The notes under the pieces were generated by a model. It was given only the letters and a program-made list of their open reading frames with translations, searched no databases and was not told where the DNA came from. Positions 1 to 6,488 of a stretch of 9,218 nucleotides of DNA are shown here, piece after piece; positions within the stretch are counted from its first letter, which is position 1, and the number at the start of each line of letters is the position of its first letter. Source of the stretch: Acidimicrobiia bacterium (GTDB lineage Bacteria > Actinomycetota > Acidimicrobiia > Spongiisociales > ZC4RG35); contig PKRG01000040.1 in the NCBI GenBank assembly GCA_017577575.1, positions 1 through 9,218 of the forward strand. The letters run 5' to 3'. The translations under genes and the position numbers were made by a program.

Positions 1-1002
1 CGCGAGGCTGGCGAGTTCGCCGTCGGAGAAGTTGAGGAAATCCGTTCTTCTGTATGAGCGGCGACCGTAAGCCTGGATCGAGGCGGGGTCCTCGGCGAAC
101 TGCATCGTCCCGCCCGCCCGGGCGAAGCCGACATCGTTGACGACGCGGGCAAGCTCCCAGCTGCCGGAGGCGTCGAGGACGGGGGCGGCCTGGGCTCCCT
201 CGGGGACCTCGTCGAAGCCGATCCATCCCTGGACGTTGACGGAGCGGTCGTCCTCGGACAGCCAGTTGCGGGCTTTGAAAACAGCTTTGCCGTCCGCGGA
301 AGCGAAGAACGCGCCGCCCTCGGCGTCGGCGGCTCGGGCGCATTCCTCCAGGGTGGTGTCGGCGAGGGTGGACGACTGGACGCTGTGCAGGCCGGTTTGG
401 ATGTCCCGGAGGTCTTCGGGCCAGTCGATGCGGTCGAGGGCGGCGTGGACGCGCTCCGACGTGAGCTGGACGCCGGTGGGGGCGCCTTCGGGCGGGTTCG
501 AAGCGTGGAATTCGGCGAGCGGGTCGAGGCAATGGAGGACAGCGACGGGGGCGACGGCGGCCTCCCCGAACTGGTCGACGCTGGCGTCGAGGCGGCCGGT
601 GAAAAGCGGGACTTTGAGGTCGGGGTCGTCCGGGTCGGGGAGGGCGACGACGCGGATTCGCCGGCCGGGACGGAACTCGCGGAAGAACGGGCTACTCGGG
701 ACGTCAACGCCGGGGGTGAAGATACCGCTCGTGTTGTCGACGAGGATCGTGCATGTGCCGACGCGGAAACGCTGTCCCCAGCGTTCGGCTCCCCGGTCGA
801 TGGTGACGTCGATGACGTAGCGCGTCATGTCCTGCCAGTCGGGGTCGACCGATCCCCAAAGGGCCTCTCCCCAGCGGGAAATATCCCATAGGCCGGTTTC
901 GAGGCCGGCGCCGCCGCCGGTGTCGACCTCGACGCGGACGTCGATAGGGCCTCCGAGCCACCGTAGGGGCTGAGCGGGCGGGGGGACAGCAACGACGGTC
1001 AT
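1..1002 (-). CDS. Minor tail protein (baseplate/tail-tip type), 3' end beyond window
   Basis: The reading frame opens with ATG at 1002 and stays open for 334 codons to the window edge, so the C-terminus is missing. It is probably a structural protein of the tail tip, made right after the tape measure protein. The N-terminal part is Trp-rich (W39, W44, W49, W56). It is followed by the pattern IDRGAERWGQRFRVGT, then ILVDNTSGIFTPG (about 84-97) and, after a short Pro/Asp-rich stretch, VPLFTGRLD (about 131-139). This pattern (an arginine-glycine turn, a beta strand with LDN-like and F-P residues, then LFtGrid) is known from the first minor tail proteins of many actinobacteriophages. The start overlaps the tape measure stop as ATGA, and no clear Shine-Dalgarno is seen, so translation is probably coupled. 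The family is assigned from motifs and position; the exact role (distal tail versus tail-associated) is inferred. Confidence 0.75.
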   Translation of the reverse strand, partial: MTVVAVPPPAQPLRWLGGPIDVRVEVDTGGGAGLETGLWDISRWGEALWGSVDPDWQDMTRYVIDVTIDRGAERWGQRFRVGTCTILVDNTSGIFTPGVDVPSSPFFREFRPGRRIRVVALPDPDDPDLKVPLFTGRLDASVDQFGEAAVAPVAVLHCLDPLAEFHASNPPEGAPTGVQLTSERVHAALDRIDWPEDLRDIQTGLHSVQSSTLADTTLEECARAADAEGGAFFASADGKAVFKARNWLSEDDRSVNVQGWIGFDEVPEGAQAAPVLDASGSWELARVVNDVGFARAGGTMQFAEDPASIQAYGRRSYRRTDFLNFSDGELASLA

Positions 1003-2996
1003 GCTGATCGGACGTGGATCGGGATGGGGCCGTTGCCGCGTTCGTACTCCTGGAGGGCTTCGACGACGGCGCGGGCGGCGGCGCGGGGGTCGAGAGCGTT
1101 GACAGTGATGTTTACCGGCTGGCCGACCCCTGAACTGGGACCGACTATGGGGGTGATGGTCTCCCGCAGGGCCTTGACCAGGAACTCCATCCCCTGGCGG
1201 TTGAGAGGGATGACCGCCTCGTCGGACCCGGCTTCACCGATCAAGCCCATGGTGGGGCCGGTGACGACGCCGCCATGCTGGAGCGTGACGGTACCGGTCT
1301 GGCTGGGCGTGTAGAAGTCGCCCTTCTGCTCGAATTTGAACTTGGGAACCCGCACGTTGGCTTTGATGTTGATGGTGGACCCGTTGACATCCTTGATGGT
1401 GCCCTCCAGGTCTTTCACCTTGTCGATGATCCTCTGGATGGTGTCGGCGGACACGCCAGCGGACTCCATCTGCTGGCGGAAGCCGGCTTCCCAGTTAGGG
1501 CCGGCTTCCTGTTTGAATTCGAGGGCGGCGTCGATCAGCGCCTGTTGTGTCTCCCAGACCTCCTGGCCGGCTTCGACGGCTTCGTCGGAGGCGGGGCCGA
1601 ACTCTTTCACGGCCTCGTTGTAGGCGTCCTGGGCGGCTTCGGCTTCCTGGTGGGCTTTGATGAGGTTGAAGGTGGCGTCGACCTCTCTGCGTTTCTCCTC
1701 GCGGGAGATACGGAGCTTCTCGATGTTCTCATCGATGGCTTCGGTGTTCTCGTCGATGGCTTCGGTGAGATCCTCGGTGTCCTCGCGTAGAAGATTGGCG
1801 GCGCCGCCTTGGTTGAGGTAGGCGCGGGTGGCTTCCTCGGCGTTGGCGCGGAGCTCGGAGTCGATCGTCTCGGCGAGCTCGGCGGCCTGTTCGTCGTTGA
1901 GGCCGTACGCGAAGGTGAGCTTGTCGATGTTGTCTTTGAGGTAGATGAGCTCCTCGGACGTGAGCTCCATCCCCCGGATGACGTCGGGCATATCCCGCGC
2001 AACACGCTGTTGGGCCTCTCCCCAGTCGTTGAAAAGGTCCTCGAAGAAGTTGTCGGCGGCGAGCTCGCGCATTTCGAGGCCGGCGGCGATGAGGTCATCG
2101 ACGGAGCGGACGGTTTGGCCGGTGGCGAGCTCGAAGTTCCTGACGGCGGCTTCGCCTTTGGTGAGAGCGCCGGTGACCTCCTGGATACCAACGGCGAGGT
2201 TGGCGAGGGCCTTGCCCATCGTGAGCTGTAGGTAGTTGCCCAACGACGAATAGGCCTGAAGGGTCTCGCCGACGATCGCCTTCATGTTTTCCATCTTCGC
2301 GGCGGTGATCTGGGCCTGGCCGGCGACGGTGTCGGCTTCTCGGGCGAATTGGCCTTGGGCGTCGGCTGATTGTTCGGTGACGAGGGCGAGGATCGCTTGG
2401 GCGCGGGCGTTATCGTCGACTTCCCGCTCGGTGGCGGCGAGGCCCATTTCTACGGCTTTGGCGTTGACGACGCTTGCCTTGAGATTGAGGTTGAAGCGTT
2501 CGGCGGGGTCGGCTTCGCCGCGGAAGGCGGCGCCGAGGGCTTGAACGGCTTCGGCGGTGGTGCCGCCGTAGGTGGCGGCGAGGTCGGCGGCGACGCGGAC
2601 AAGCTCGACGGATTGCTCGGCGGCGAACTGGACATCGCCGGTCATGCGTTTCAGCTGTCCGCCGATCGAGGTGGTGGCGGTGCGGAATTCCGCTTCGGAG
2701 AGGCCCATCGACTCGGCGGCGCTTCTGGCGTGCTCGTCGATGACCTTCGAGAATTCCCCGAAGACTGCCTCGGTGCCGCCGATCGACTGTTCGAGGTCGG
2801 AGAAGGCGCGGACGGAGTCGTCAACGAAGTCTTTGACGGCTCCGAGGGCTCGGACGGCGACCGCCGCGGCGACGGCCTTCCCCATGTTCGACAGTTTCTG
2901 GCTTATCCCCTCGGTCGCTTTGGCGGTGCGGTCGAGGGTCTGTGTCATCCGGTCCTCGGCGACAACCGTGACACGGATAACCGAATTAGCGGCCAT
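999..2996 (-). CDS. Tail tape measure protein
   Basis: This 665-residue protein sets tail length and fills the tail tube during assembly. The N-terminal 250 residues match the TP901-type tape measure core: SDLEQSIGGTEAVFGEF (66-82), then alternating helical and Ala/Gly-rich stretches such as ATYGGTTAEAVQALGAAFRG (141-160). Residues about 405-490 are charged and predicted coiled coil by eye. Near the C-terminus sits the tape-measure signature GLIGEAGSDEAVIPL (about 584-598). No lysozyme or peptidase domain and no strong membrane segment is visible. Using the known ratio of about 1.5 angstrom per residue, the tail should be near 100 nm (inference). The ATG at 2996 has a strong Shine-Dalgarno, GGAGGG, 7 nt upstream. 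It lies 3 nt after the stop of the small upstream gene and overlaps the next gene by 4 bp. Confidence 0.93.
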   Translation of the reverse strand: MAANSVIRVTVVAEDRMTQTLDRTAKATEGISQKLSNMGKAVAAAVAVRALGAVKDFVDDSVRAFSDLEQSIGGTEAVFGEFSKVIDEHARSAAESMGLSEAEFRTATTSIGGQLKRMTGDVQFAAEQSVELVRVAADLAATYGGTTAEAVQALGAAFRGEADPAERFNLNLKASVVNAKAVEMGLAATEREVDDNARAQAILALVTEQSADAQGQFAREADTVAGQAQITAAKMENMKAIVGETLQAYSSLGNYLQLTMGKALANLAVGIQEVTGALTKGEAAVRNFELATGQTVRSVDDLIAAGLEMRELAADNFFEDLFNDWGEAQQRVARDMPDVIRGMELTSEELIYLKDNIDKLTFAYGLNDEQAAELAETIDSELRANAEEATRAYLNQGGAANLLREDTEDLTEAIDENTEAIDENIEKLRISREEKRREVDATFNLIKAHQEAEAAQDAYNEAVKEFGPASDEAVEAGQEVWETQQALIDAALEFKQEAGPNWEAGFRQQMESAGVSADTIQRIIDKVKDLEGTIKDVNGSTINIKANVRVPKFKFEQKGDFYTPSQTGTVTLQHGGVVTGPTMGLIGEAGSDEAVIPLNRQGMEFLVKALRETITPIVGPSSGVGQPVNITVNALDPRAAARAVVEALQEYERGNGPIPIHVRSA
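1725..1766 (-). repeat. 21-bp tandem repeat (two copies) inside the tape measure gene
   Basis: Positions 1725-1745 and 1746-1766 are near-identical 21-mers that differ at one base (1731 versus 1752). They encode the heptapeptide TEAIDEN twice (residues 411-424), followed by a degenerate third start, IEKL. The 7-residue period matches a coiled-coil heptad, so the duplication lengthens the helical rod without breaking phase. Confidence 0.85.
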
Positions 2997-2999
2997 GCG

Positions 3000-3299
3000 C
3001 TATCCCTCCGGTATCTCTATGGCCGCGGGGTCGCCGTCGAACAGGGCCTCGACGAGTTCGGCGACGGCGTCGACGGTAACTGCCGGTTCGTGGCGGCGGA
3101 TCTTGACGTACAGGCACGCGGCGGTGACGGCGCGGGGGTCGCCAAGGTGGCCGGCGACGAAGGCGAGCTCGTCGGGGTTGAGGTCGTCGAAGCGGAGATC
3201 GATGGTGAACGTGGACGTGGTCCCGTCCTCCTGGTGGACACGGAGAGTTAGCTTGTCGTCGGGGAGGAGGCGGGCGGCGACGTCTTCGAGGAGACTCAT
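3000..3299 (-). CDS. Small protein in the tail assembly chaperone position
   Basis: This 99-residue acidic protein is encoded directly before the tape measure gene, the place where tail assembly chaperones lie in almost all long-tailed phages. It has a beta-rich N-terminal half (KLTLRVHQEDGTTSTFTIDL, about 16-35) and a helical second half ending in VDAVAELVEALFDGDPAAIEIPEG. I do not recognise a specific family from sequence; the role is inferred from position, size and acidity. The ATG at 3299 overlaps the previous stop as ATGA and has GGGAG 5 nt upstream (3305-3309). I found no XXXYYYZ slippery heptamer near its end, and no second open frame follows, because the tape measure gene starts 3 nt after the stop. 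If it is a chaperone, it appears to be the single-product kind. Confidence 0.6.
   Translation of the reverse strand: MSLLEDVAARLLPDDKLTLRVHQEDGTTSTFTIDLRFDDLNPDELAFVAGHLGDPRAVTAACLYVKIRRHEPAVTVDAVAELVEALFDGDPAAIEIPEG
3004..3009 (-). promoter_or_regulatory. Ribosome binding site of the tape measure gene
   Basis: On the minus strand this reads GGAGGG, 7 nt before the ATG at 2996. It lies inside the last codons of the upstream small gene. It is one of the best Shine-Dalgarno matches in the window and supports the chosen start. Confidence 0.8.
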
Positions 3300-3703
3300 A
3301 TCGTCTCCCAGTTCGTCTCTATCAGCTTCACGACGGCCGTCTCATAGTCCCGGTAGATGCGGTGTTCCTCCGCGGCGAGGGTGTCGGTCAAGAAGGGGTT
3401 GCCGGAGTACCCGCCGGGGTACCCGCCGTAGTGGTTGATCGCGGCGTAGTTGTATCCGGTGCGGCGGTCGAGGCCCTTACGGCCGGCGGCTACACGGGCG
3501 TACCGTTGACCAGCTTGAGGGCGGATGGAGGCGGCGAGGCGGCCGGAGCGTGAACGTACCCGCCTTTTCGCCTTGTCGGCGATCGGCTCCGCAAGCTCCC
3601 GGTGGATGCGCTTGAGCTCTTTCGGGAACCGGTCGGAGACGCGGCGGAGGGACCGCACCAGCTGGGCGATCCCTTCCACGCGGACGCCGGTAGCCTCGGC
3701 CAT
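3296..3703 (-). CDS. HK97 gp10-like neck/tail-completion protein
   Basis: This 135-residue basic protein looks like the HK97 gp10 family, small proteins at the head-tail joint or top of the tail. The N-terminus, VEGIAQLVRSLRRVSDRFPKE, is a typical opening helix. It is followed by a KAKRRVRSRSGRLAASI segment (44-60), matching the family pattern of basic helix then SG.L..SI. The region YNYAAINHYGGYPGGYSGNPFL (84-105) matches the conserved Y...E.G......PFL element, ending in a C-terminal helix (106-130). The start at 3703 has AAGAAGG 7 nt upstream (3711-3717). It lies 12 bp after the tail tube gene and overlaps the next gene by 4 bp. Its position after the major tail protein is unusual: in HK97 the gp10 gene precedes both the terminator and tube genes. 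Confidence 0.75.
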   Translation of the reverse strand: MAEATGVRVEGIAQLVRSLRRVSDRFPKELKRIHRELAEPIADKAKRRVRSRSGRLAASIRPQAGQRYARVAAGRKGLDRRTGYNYAAINHYGGYPGGYSGNPFLTDTLAAEEHRIYRDYETAVVKLIETNWETI

Positions 3704-3715
3704 AGCCGGCCCTTC

Positions 3716-4129
3716 TTACGCCGGCGGGGTGTGCTCGACGGCGCCGTCGATGGCGGCCTGGATCGACCACTCCCACTCGCCATCGGCGTTAGCGTCGATC
3801 GTGAACGAGTTAATGCTGCATTTACCCTGAATCAGTCCGCCATCGGTGGCCTGGCCGGCTTCGCCGATCTGCAACGAGAAGTCGACCGGCTCGTCGCCGT
3901 CGAACAGGGCGAACAGGGCGGCGACTCGCTCGGCGGCGATATGGCCGGAGGCGGAAAACGTCCCGGTCCGCTGGCCGGGGATGCTTCTCCCCCACTTCGA
4001 ACCAAAGACGGGCTTGTTCAGAGTCGGCTTGTTGAGGTTGAGGGACAGGACGTTGCCGATGGCGGACACGTCCTCGGCGTCGATGGTGACGGTCCCTAGG
4101 TAGCCAGGAACGAACGTAGGCAGGGCCAT
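3716..4129 (-). CDS. Major tail tube protein
   Basis: This is a 137-residue protein predicted to be rich in beta strands. It should polymerise into rings that form the tail tube around the tape measure protein. Visible features are the N-terminal TVTIDAEDVSAIGNVLSLNLN, with alternating hydrophobic residues like the first sheet of the tube fold, and the SGHIAAERVAALFALFDGDE helix-turn typical of small siphovirus tube proteins. A final amphipathic strand follows: INSFTIDANADGEWEWSIQA. Its length is near the short end for this group, and no C-terminal Ig-like domain is present. The ATG at 4129 is 3 nt after the preceding stop, with AAGGGAG at 4136-4142 (6-nt spacing), a strong site fitting a highly made protein. 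Position between terminator-like and chaperone-like genes supports the call. Confidence 0.8.
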   Translation of the reverse strand: MALPTFVPGYLGTVTIDAEDVSAIGNVLSLNLNKPTLNKPVFGSKWGRSIPGQRTGTFSASGHIAAERVAALFALFDGDEPVDFSLQIGEAGQATDGGLIQGKCSINSFTIDANADGEWEWSIQAAIDGAVEHTPPA

Positions 4130-4132
4130 GAG

Positions 4133-4504
4133 TTACTCCCTTTCGGTCGGCGGGTATCGGTAGTGGATACGGTTAGCGGAGACTGCGATCGTGCTCTTTT
4201 CGTCGCCCAGCCGGCGAGGACCAGACGCCGATTCCCATACGGCGCCGGCGCGGGCGGCGGCGGCGCGGATGCGGAGCGAGTAGTCCCGCATGGGGCCGAC
4301 GTTCCTCTCGGGGGCGTCGATACGGAAAGCGACGAGGACGTCCCACGATTCCCGCACGGTGCCGTGAGTGCCGGGTTCGAGGAACGGGTCGGCGGGAGCG
4401 ACGATGATCGACGGGGCGGTCGGGTTCGCCGGGACGGTGGCATGGAAGGCGACCTCTCCCTCGAATTCGGTGCGGAGCTCGTCGAGAAGCCGGTCGACGC
4501 TCAT
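4133..4504 (-). CDS. Tail terminator-like (tail completion) protein
   Basis: This 123-residue protein lies between the adaptor-like gene and the tube gene, the usual place of the tail terminator that caps the tube and docks it to the head. It begins MSVDRLLDELRTEFEG. The pattern that follows, APSIIVAPADPFLEPG (33-48), then ESWDVLVAFRIDA (55-67) and a long helix (MRDYSLRIRAAAARAG, 75-90) ending in a strand with AVSANRIHYRYP, is common in actinobacteriophage proteins of this position and fits the terminator fold (lambda gpU/HK97 gp11 group). The frame stays open upstream to about 4756, but that extension is an Arg/Pro-rich shadow of the preceding gene. The ATG at 4504 was chosen because it overlaps the preceding stop as ATGA. 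Shine-Dalgarno is weak, so coupling is likely. Confidence 0.68.
   Translation of the reverse strand: MSVDRLLDELRTEFEGEVAFHATVPANPTAPSIIVAPADPFLEPGTHGTVRESWDVLVAFRIDAPERNVGPMRDYSLRIRAAAARAGAVWESASGPRRLGDEKSTIAVSANRIHYRYPPTERE
4136..4142 (-). promoter_or_regulatory. Ribosome binding site of the major tail protein gene
   Basis: The minus strand reads AAGGGAG, 6 nt before the ATG at 4129. It overlaps the last codons of the upstream gene. It stands out because the two upstream genes (starts at 4504 and 4857) have poor or no Shine-Dalgarno sequences. Confidence 0.75.
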
Positions 4505-4857
4505 ACGCCTACCCCGTTCGATCGGAGGTATTCGGACACCCATTGTTTGGCGGCGACGATGGCGCGTTCGACGTCGGCGACGCGGTCGGCCGGGAACGTG
4601 GCCGGGTCCGTCTCGAAGCCGGCTCGGATGACGTCGTCGGCGGTGACGTCGGGGATCTCCCATTCGTGGCCGCCGAGGCCGTATAGGAGCTCCCGGATCT
4701 GGGCGTCGGATCGGACGGTGACGACGCCGACGCCTCCCTCGCCGACCTCTCCCCAAGCGCCGAGGGGGGCGCCGGGGAAGGCGAGGAAACGGACAGCCTT
4801 GTAGGTGACCGCCATTTTCATTGCTTCGGCTTGGTCGGGCGTCGGCGTGTCAGCCAT
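4501..4857 (-). CDS. Head-tail adaptor-like connector protein
   Basis: This 118-residue protein is encoded right after the capsid gene, where the adaptor ring that binds under the portal is normally found (HK97 gp6/SPP1 gp15 group). It has an N-terminal helical segment (about 7-27), a Gly-rich turn with a strand (GVGVVTVRSD, 42-51) and a helix (AQIRELLYGLG, 52-62). A C-terminal long helix, VADVERAIVAAKQWVSEYLRSNG (about 93-115), is typical of such connectors. The identification rests mostly on position and size. The ATG at 4857 lies 8 nt after the capsid stop without a visible Shine-Dalgarno. ATGs at codons 13 and 15 are possible alternative starts but have no better site. The stop overlaps the next start by 4 bp. 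Confidence 0.6.
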   Translation of the reverse strand: MADTPTPDQAEAMKMAVTYKAVRFLAFPGAPLGAWGEVGEGGVGVVTVRSDAQIRELLYGLGGHEWEIPDVTADDVIRAGFETDPATFPADRVADVERAIVAAKQWVSEYLRSNGVGV

Positions 4858-4865
4858 CGTTTCGA

Positions 4866-6032
4866 TCAGGCGGGCTCGGTGTCGAAGACGACGACGCCGG
4901 CAGGGATGCGGGGAACCAGCATATGCCGGCCGAGCAGACCGACGTCCTGGCCCATCTGGGCGACGTTGAGGGCGTCGAACCGTTCAGGGCCGTAGTCGAC
5001 CGCGCGGATCGCCGCCTCGTTGTACGCGTACGCTCGGGTGATGCCGGGAGCGTAGAAGGCGGTGATGCCGCCGGTCAGGTTCAGGGACTCGGCGGTCAGG
5101 GTGACGGTGCCGTCGGAGTGGTCGCCGGATGAGAATTGCCGGCGATCCGAAGCGTCGACGGCGGACACCAGATCGAGCCAGAGGTCCTTGGGGACGGCGA
5201 GACGGGTTGCGGGGGCGCCGGTGGCTTCCCGCACCGCCATCGACGCCTCGGCGACCGCACGGGCAAACGTGGCATAGTCGCTGTAGGTCAGGGCCTCTCC
5301 GGTGTACGTCCATCCCTTGTCGTCGGCTTCGAGCAGGGCGCGGGCTTTGTTTTCGAGGTAGATCGCGTACGCCGCCAAGAAGTCCTCCCAGATGAACTGG
5401 AGGACCGGGAGCTCGGCGGTGCGGATCAGTTCAAGGGCGATATCGACGGCGCCGGCGCCCCATTCCGCCTCGAACAGTTGCGTTGTGACGGTGGGCGCCT
5501 GCGAGGGGACCTCGGACTTTTGGGCGCCGCGGTCGCCGACGGTGACATGGCCGGTGACGATGGGGATTCGGGCGTAGCCGGAACGGATCGCCGGGAAACT
5601 GCCGAACGAACGGAACAGGGGCCGGCGGGCGTCGAGGACGTTGACCAGCTGCGAAGCGACGTACTCCTCGACGACTGTTCCCGTGAGGTCCGTTCCGGTG
5701 TCGGCGGCGGAACCGGCAGGGCCGTCCTCTCCGCCGGTGACGTCGGCGAGGGCTCGGGTCCGAAGCTCCTCGAACCGTTCCTCTAGCCGGTGGTACGGCT
5801 CGGGGTTGTTGTTGTGCCGGCGCTGTACCTCGGCGTGGAACCATTCCAGCGGGGAGATGCGGGGCGCGGACGGCGCCGGCGCCGAAGCGGCCGCTTCGAT
5901 CCGCTGTATCGCTTGCATGAGCTCCTGGTGGCGCCGTTCGAGCTCGGCGGCCTGTTCCTCGGTGAAGACCGGGGCGTTATCCGGTGTCGAGGTCGTGGTG
6001 GGGGTCGATTCGGGGGTCGGTTCGGTGGGCAT
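4866..6032 (-). CDS. Nested in-frame start giving the major capsid protein alone
   Basis: An ATG at 6032 is codon 153 of the fused gene and in frame with it. From there the product would be 388 residues, close to the 385 of the HK97 capsid protein precursor. It would contain the linker, the delta-like helix and the entire capsid core, but not the protease. The sequence before it carries AAGGAG at 6041-6046 with 8-nt spacing, a near-ideal ribosome binding site. The codons that create the site (GTT AGA GAA GGA GCA) are unlike the G/C-ending codons used elsewhere in this gene, which suggests selection on the DNA. Making extra capsid protein relative to protease fits the need for hundreds of shell subunits. 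It is inferred from sequence only; the long fused form is probably made as well. Confidence 0.6.
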   Translation of the reverse strand: MPTEPTPESTPTTTSTPDNAPVFTEEQAAELERRHQELMQAIQRIEAAASAPAPSAPRISPLEWFHAEVQRRHNNNPEPYHRLEERFEELRTRALADVTGGEDGPAGSAADTGTDLTGTVVEEYVASQLVNVLDARRPLFRSFGSFPAIRSGYARIPIVTGHVTVGDRGAQKSEVPSQAPTVTTQLFEAEWGAGAVDIALELIRTAELPVLQFIWEDFLAAYAIYLENKARALLEADDKGWTYTGEALTYSDYATFARAVAEASMAVREATGAPATRLAVPKDLWLDLVSAVDASDRRQFSSGDHSDGTVTLTAESLNLTGGITAFYAPGITRAYAYNEAAIRAVDYGPERFDALNVAQMGQDVGLLGRHMLVPRIPAGVVVFDTEPA

Positions 6033-6488
6033 GGGCGGTGCTCCTTCTCTAACGGAGATCGGGGGCTGCGGGTAGGTAGCGAAGGTGACCAAAGAAACCT
6101 CGGGGAGGGCTCGGACGCGGCGATGCGTGCCGTCGAGGTCGTCGTCGAGGAAGCCGGGGGAGAATTCGAGGACGCCTTCAGAGGCGAGGGCGAGGGCTTC
6201 GTCGCCGGCTTCGGTCTGGGCGACGCGGAAGACGCCATAGGCGCCGTCCTCCCGTTCCTCCAACGCGATCATGCGGCCGAGCGGCTGGCGGGGATCGTGG
6301 TTGCGGAGAAGGCGAGTTCGGGACCAGTCGACGCCGGAGAGGCTGCCGCGGGTGAAGCGTTCCTCCCGGCCACGGACGCGGATCGTCACGTTGTAGGGGA
6401 AGATGCGGCCGGCGATCTCGCGCCGTTCGACCGATCGGACCTCGATGGTCTGCGGGGTGGCGTCGAGGGTGGTGAGTTCGTCAGGCAT
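4866..6488 (-). CDS. Fused prohead protease (S78) and HK97-fold major capsid protein
   Basis: This 540-residue polyprotein combines the maturation protease and the shell protein. Residues about 15-145 form an HK97-type S78 protease. Its likely catalytic His is H64 in RNHDP, its likely catalytic Ser is S110 in LEFSPGF, and the EVSLVTFATYPQPPI strand (130-144) is typical of the family. Residues 153-175 are a Pro/Thr linker. Residues 176-200 are a charged helix resembling a scaffold (delta) domain. The capsid core runs from about 265 to the end, including VVEEYVASQL, ARRPLFRSF, IPIVTGH, the QLFEAEWGAGAVDIALELI spine region and a C-terminal VVVFDTEPA. In many phages these are two genes; here they are in frame without a stop. 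The start at 6488 overlaps the portal gene by 8 bp and has GGAGGT 5 nt upstream (6494-6499). An internal start at 6032 is described separately. Confidence 0.93.
   Translation of the reverse strand: MPDELTTLDATPQTIEVRSVERREIAGRIFPYNVTIRVRGREERFTRGSLSGVDWSRTRLLRNHDPRQPLGRMIALEEREDGAYGVFRVAQTEAGDEALALASEGVLEFSPGFLDDDLDGTHRRVRALPEVSLVTFATYPQPPISVREGAPPMPTEPTPESTPTTTSTPDNAPVFTEEQAAELERRHQELMQAIQRIEAAASAPAPSAPRISPLEWFHAEVQRRHNNNPEPYHRLEERFEELRTRALADVTGGEDGPAGSAADTGTDLTGTVVEEYVASQLVNVLDARRPLFRSFGSFPAIRSGYARIPIVTGHVTVGDRGAQKSEVPSQAPTVTTQLFEAEWGAGAVDIALELIRTAELPVLQFIWEDFLAAYAIYLENKARALLEADDKGWTYTGEALTYSDYATFARAVAEASMAVREATGAPATRLAVPKDLWLDLVSAVDASDRRQFSSGDHSDGTVTLTAESLNLTGGITAFYAPGITRAYAYNEAAIRAVDYGPERFDALNVAQMGQDVGLLGRHMLVPRIPAGVVVFDTEPA
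6041..6046 (-). promoter_or_regulatory. Strong internal Shine-Dalgarno for the nested capsid start
   Basis: The minus strand reads AAGGAG (within AGAGAAGGAG, 6041-6050), 8 nt upstream of the in-frame ATG at 6032. It lies wholly inside the protease-capsid coding region, at the exact border between protease domain and linker. Confidence 0.7.

Noticed and set aside
137..891. Two overlapping plus-strand open frames and a minus-strand Arg-rich frame (704-961)
   Set aside because: They overlap the open minor tail frame, which shows recognisable tail motifs; the others are Ser/Arg/Pro-rich shadows.
862..2030. Shared words like GGCCTCTCCCCA at several places (for example near 862 and 2016)
   Set aside because: They encode the common peptide WGEA with favoured codons; flanks differ, so they are not a true repeat family.
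2370..3251. Long plus-strand open frame (293 codons) opposite the tape measure start
   Set aside because: It is a Gly/Val/Asp-rich antisense shadow of a confident gene, a common result of high GC and G/C-ending codons. No domain is visible.
4505..4756. Upstream extension of the terminator-like frame
   Set aside because: The extension is Arg/Pro-rich and overlaps the adaptor-like gene in another frame. The ATGA overlap at 4501-4504 gives a natural start.
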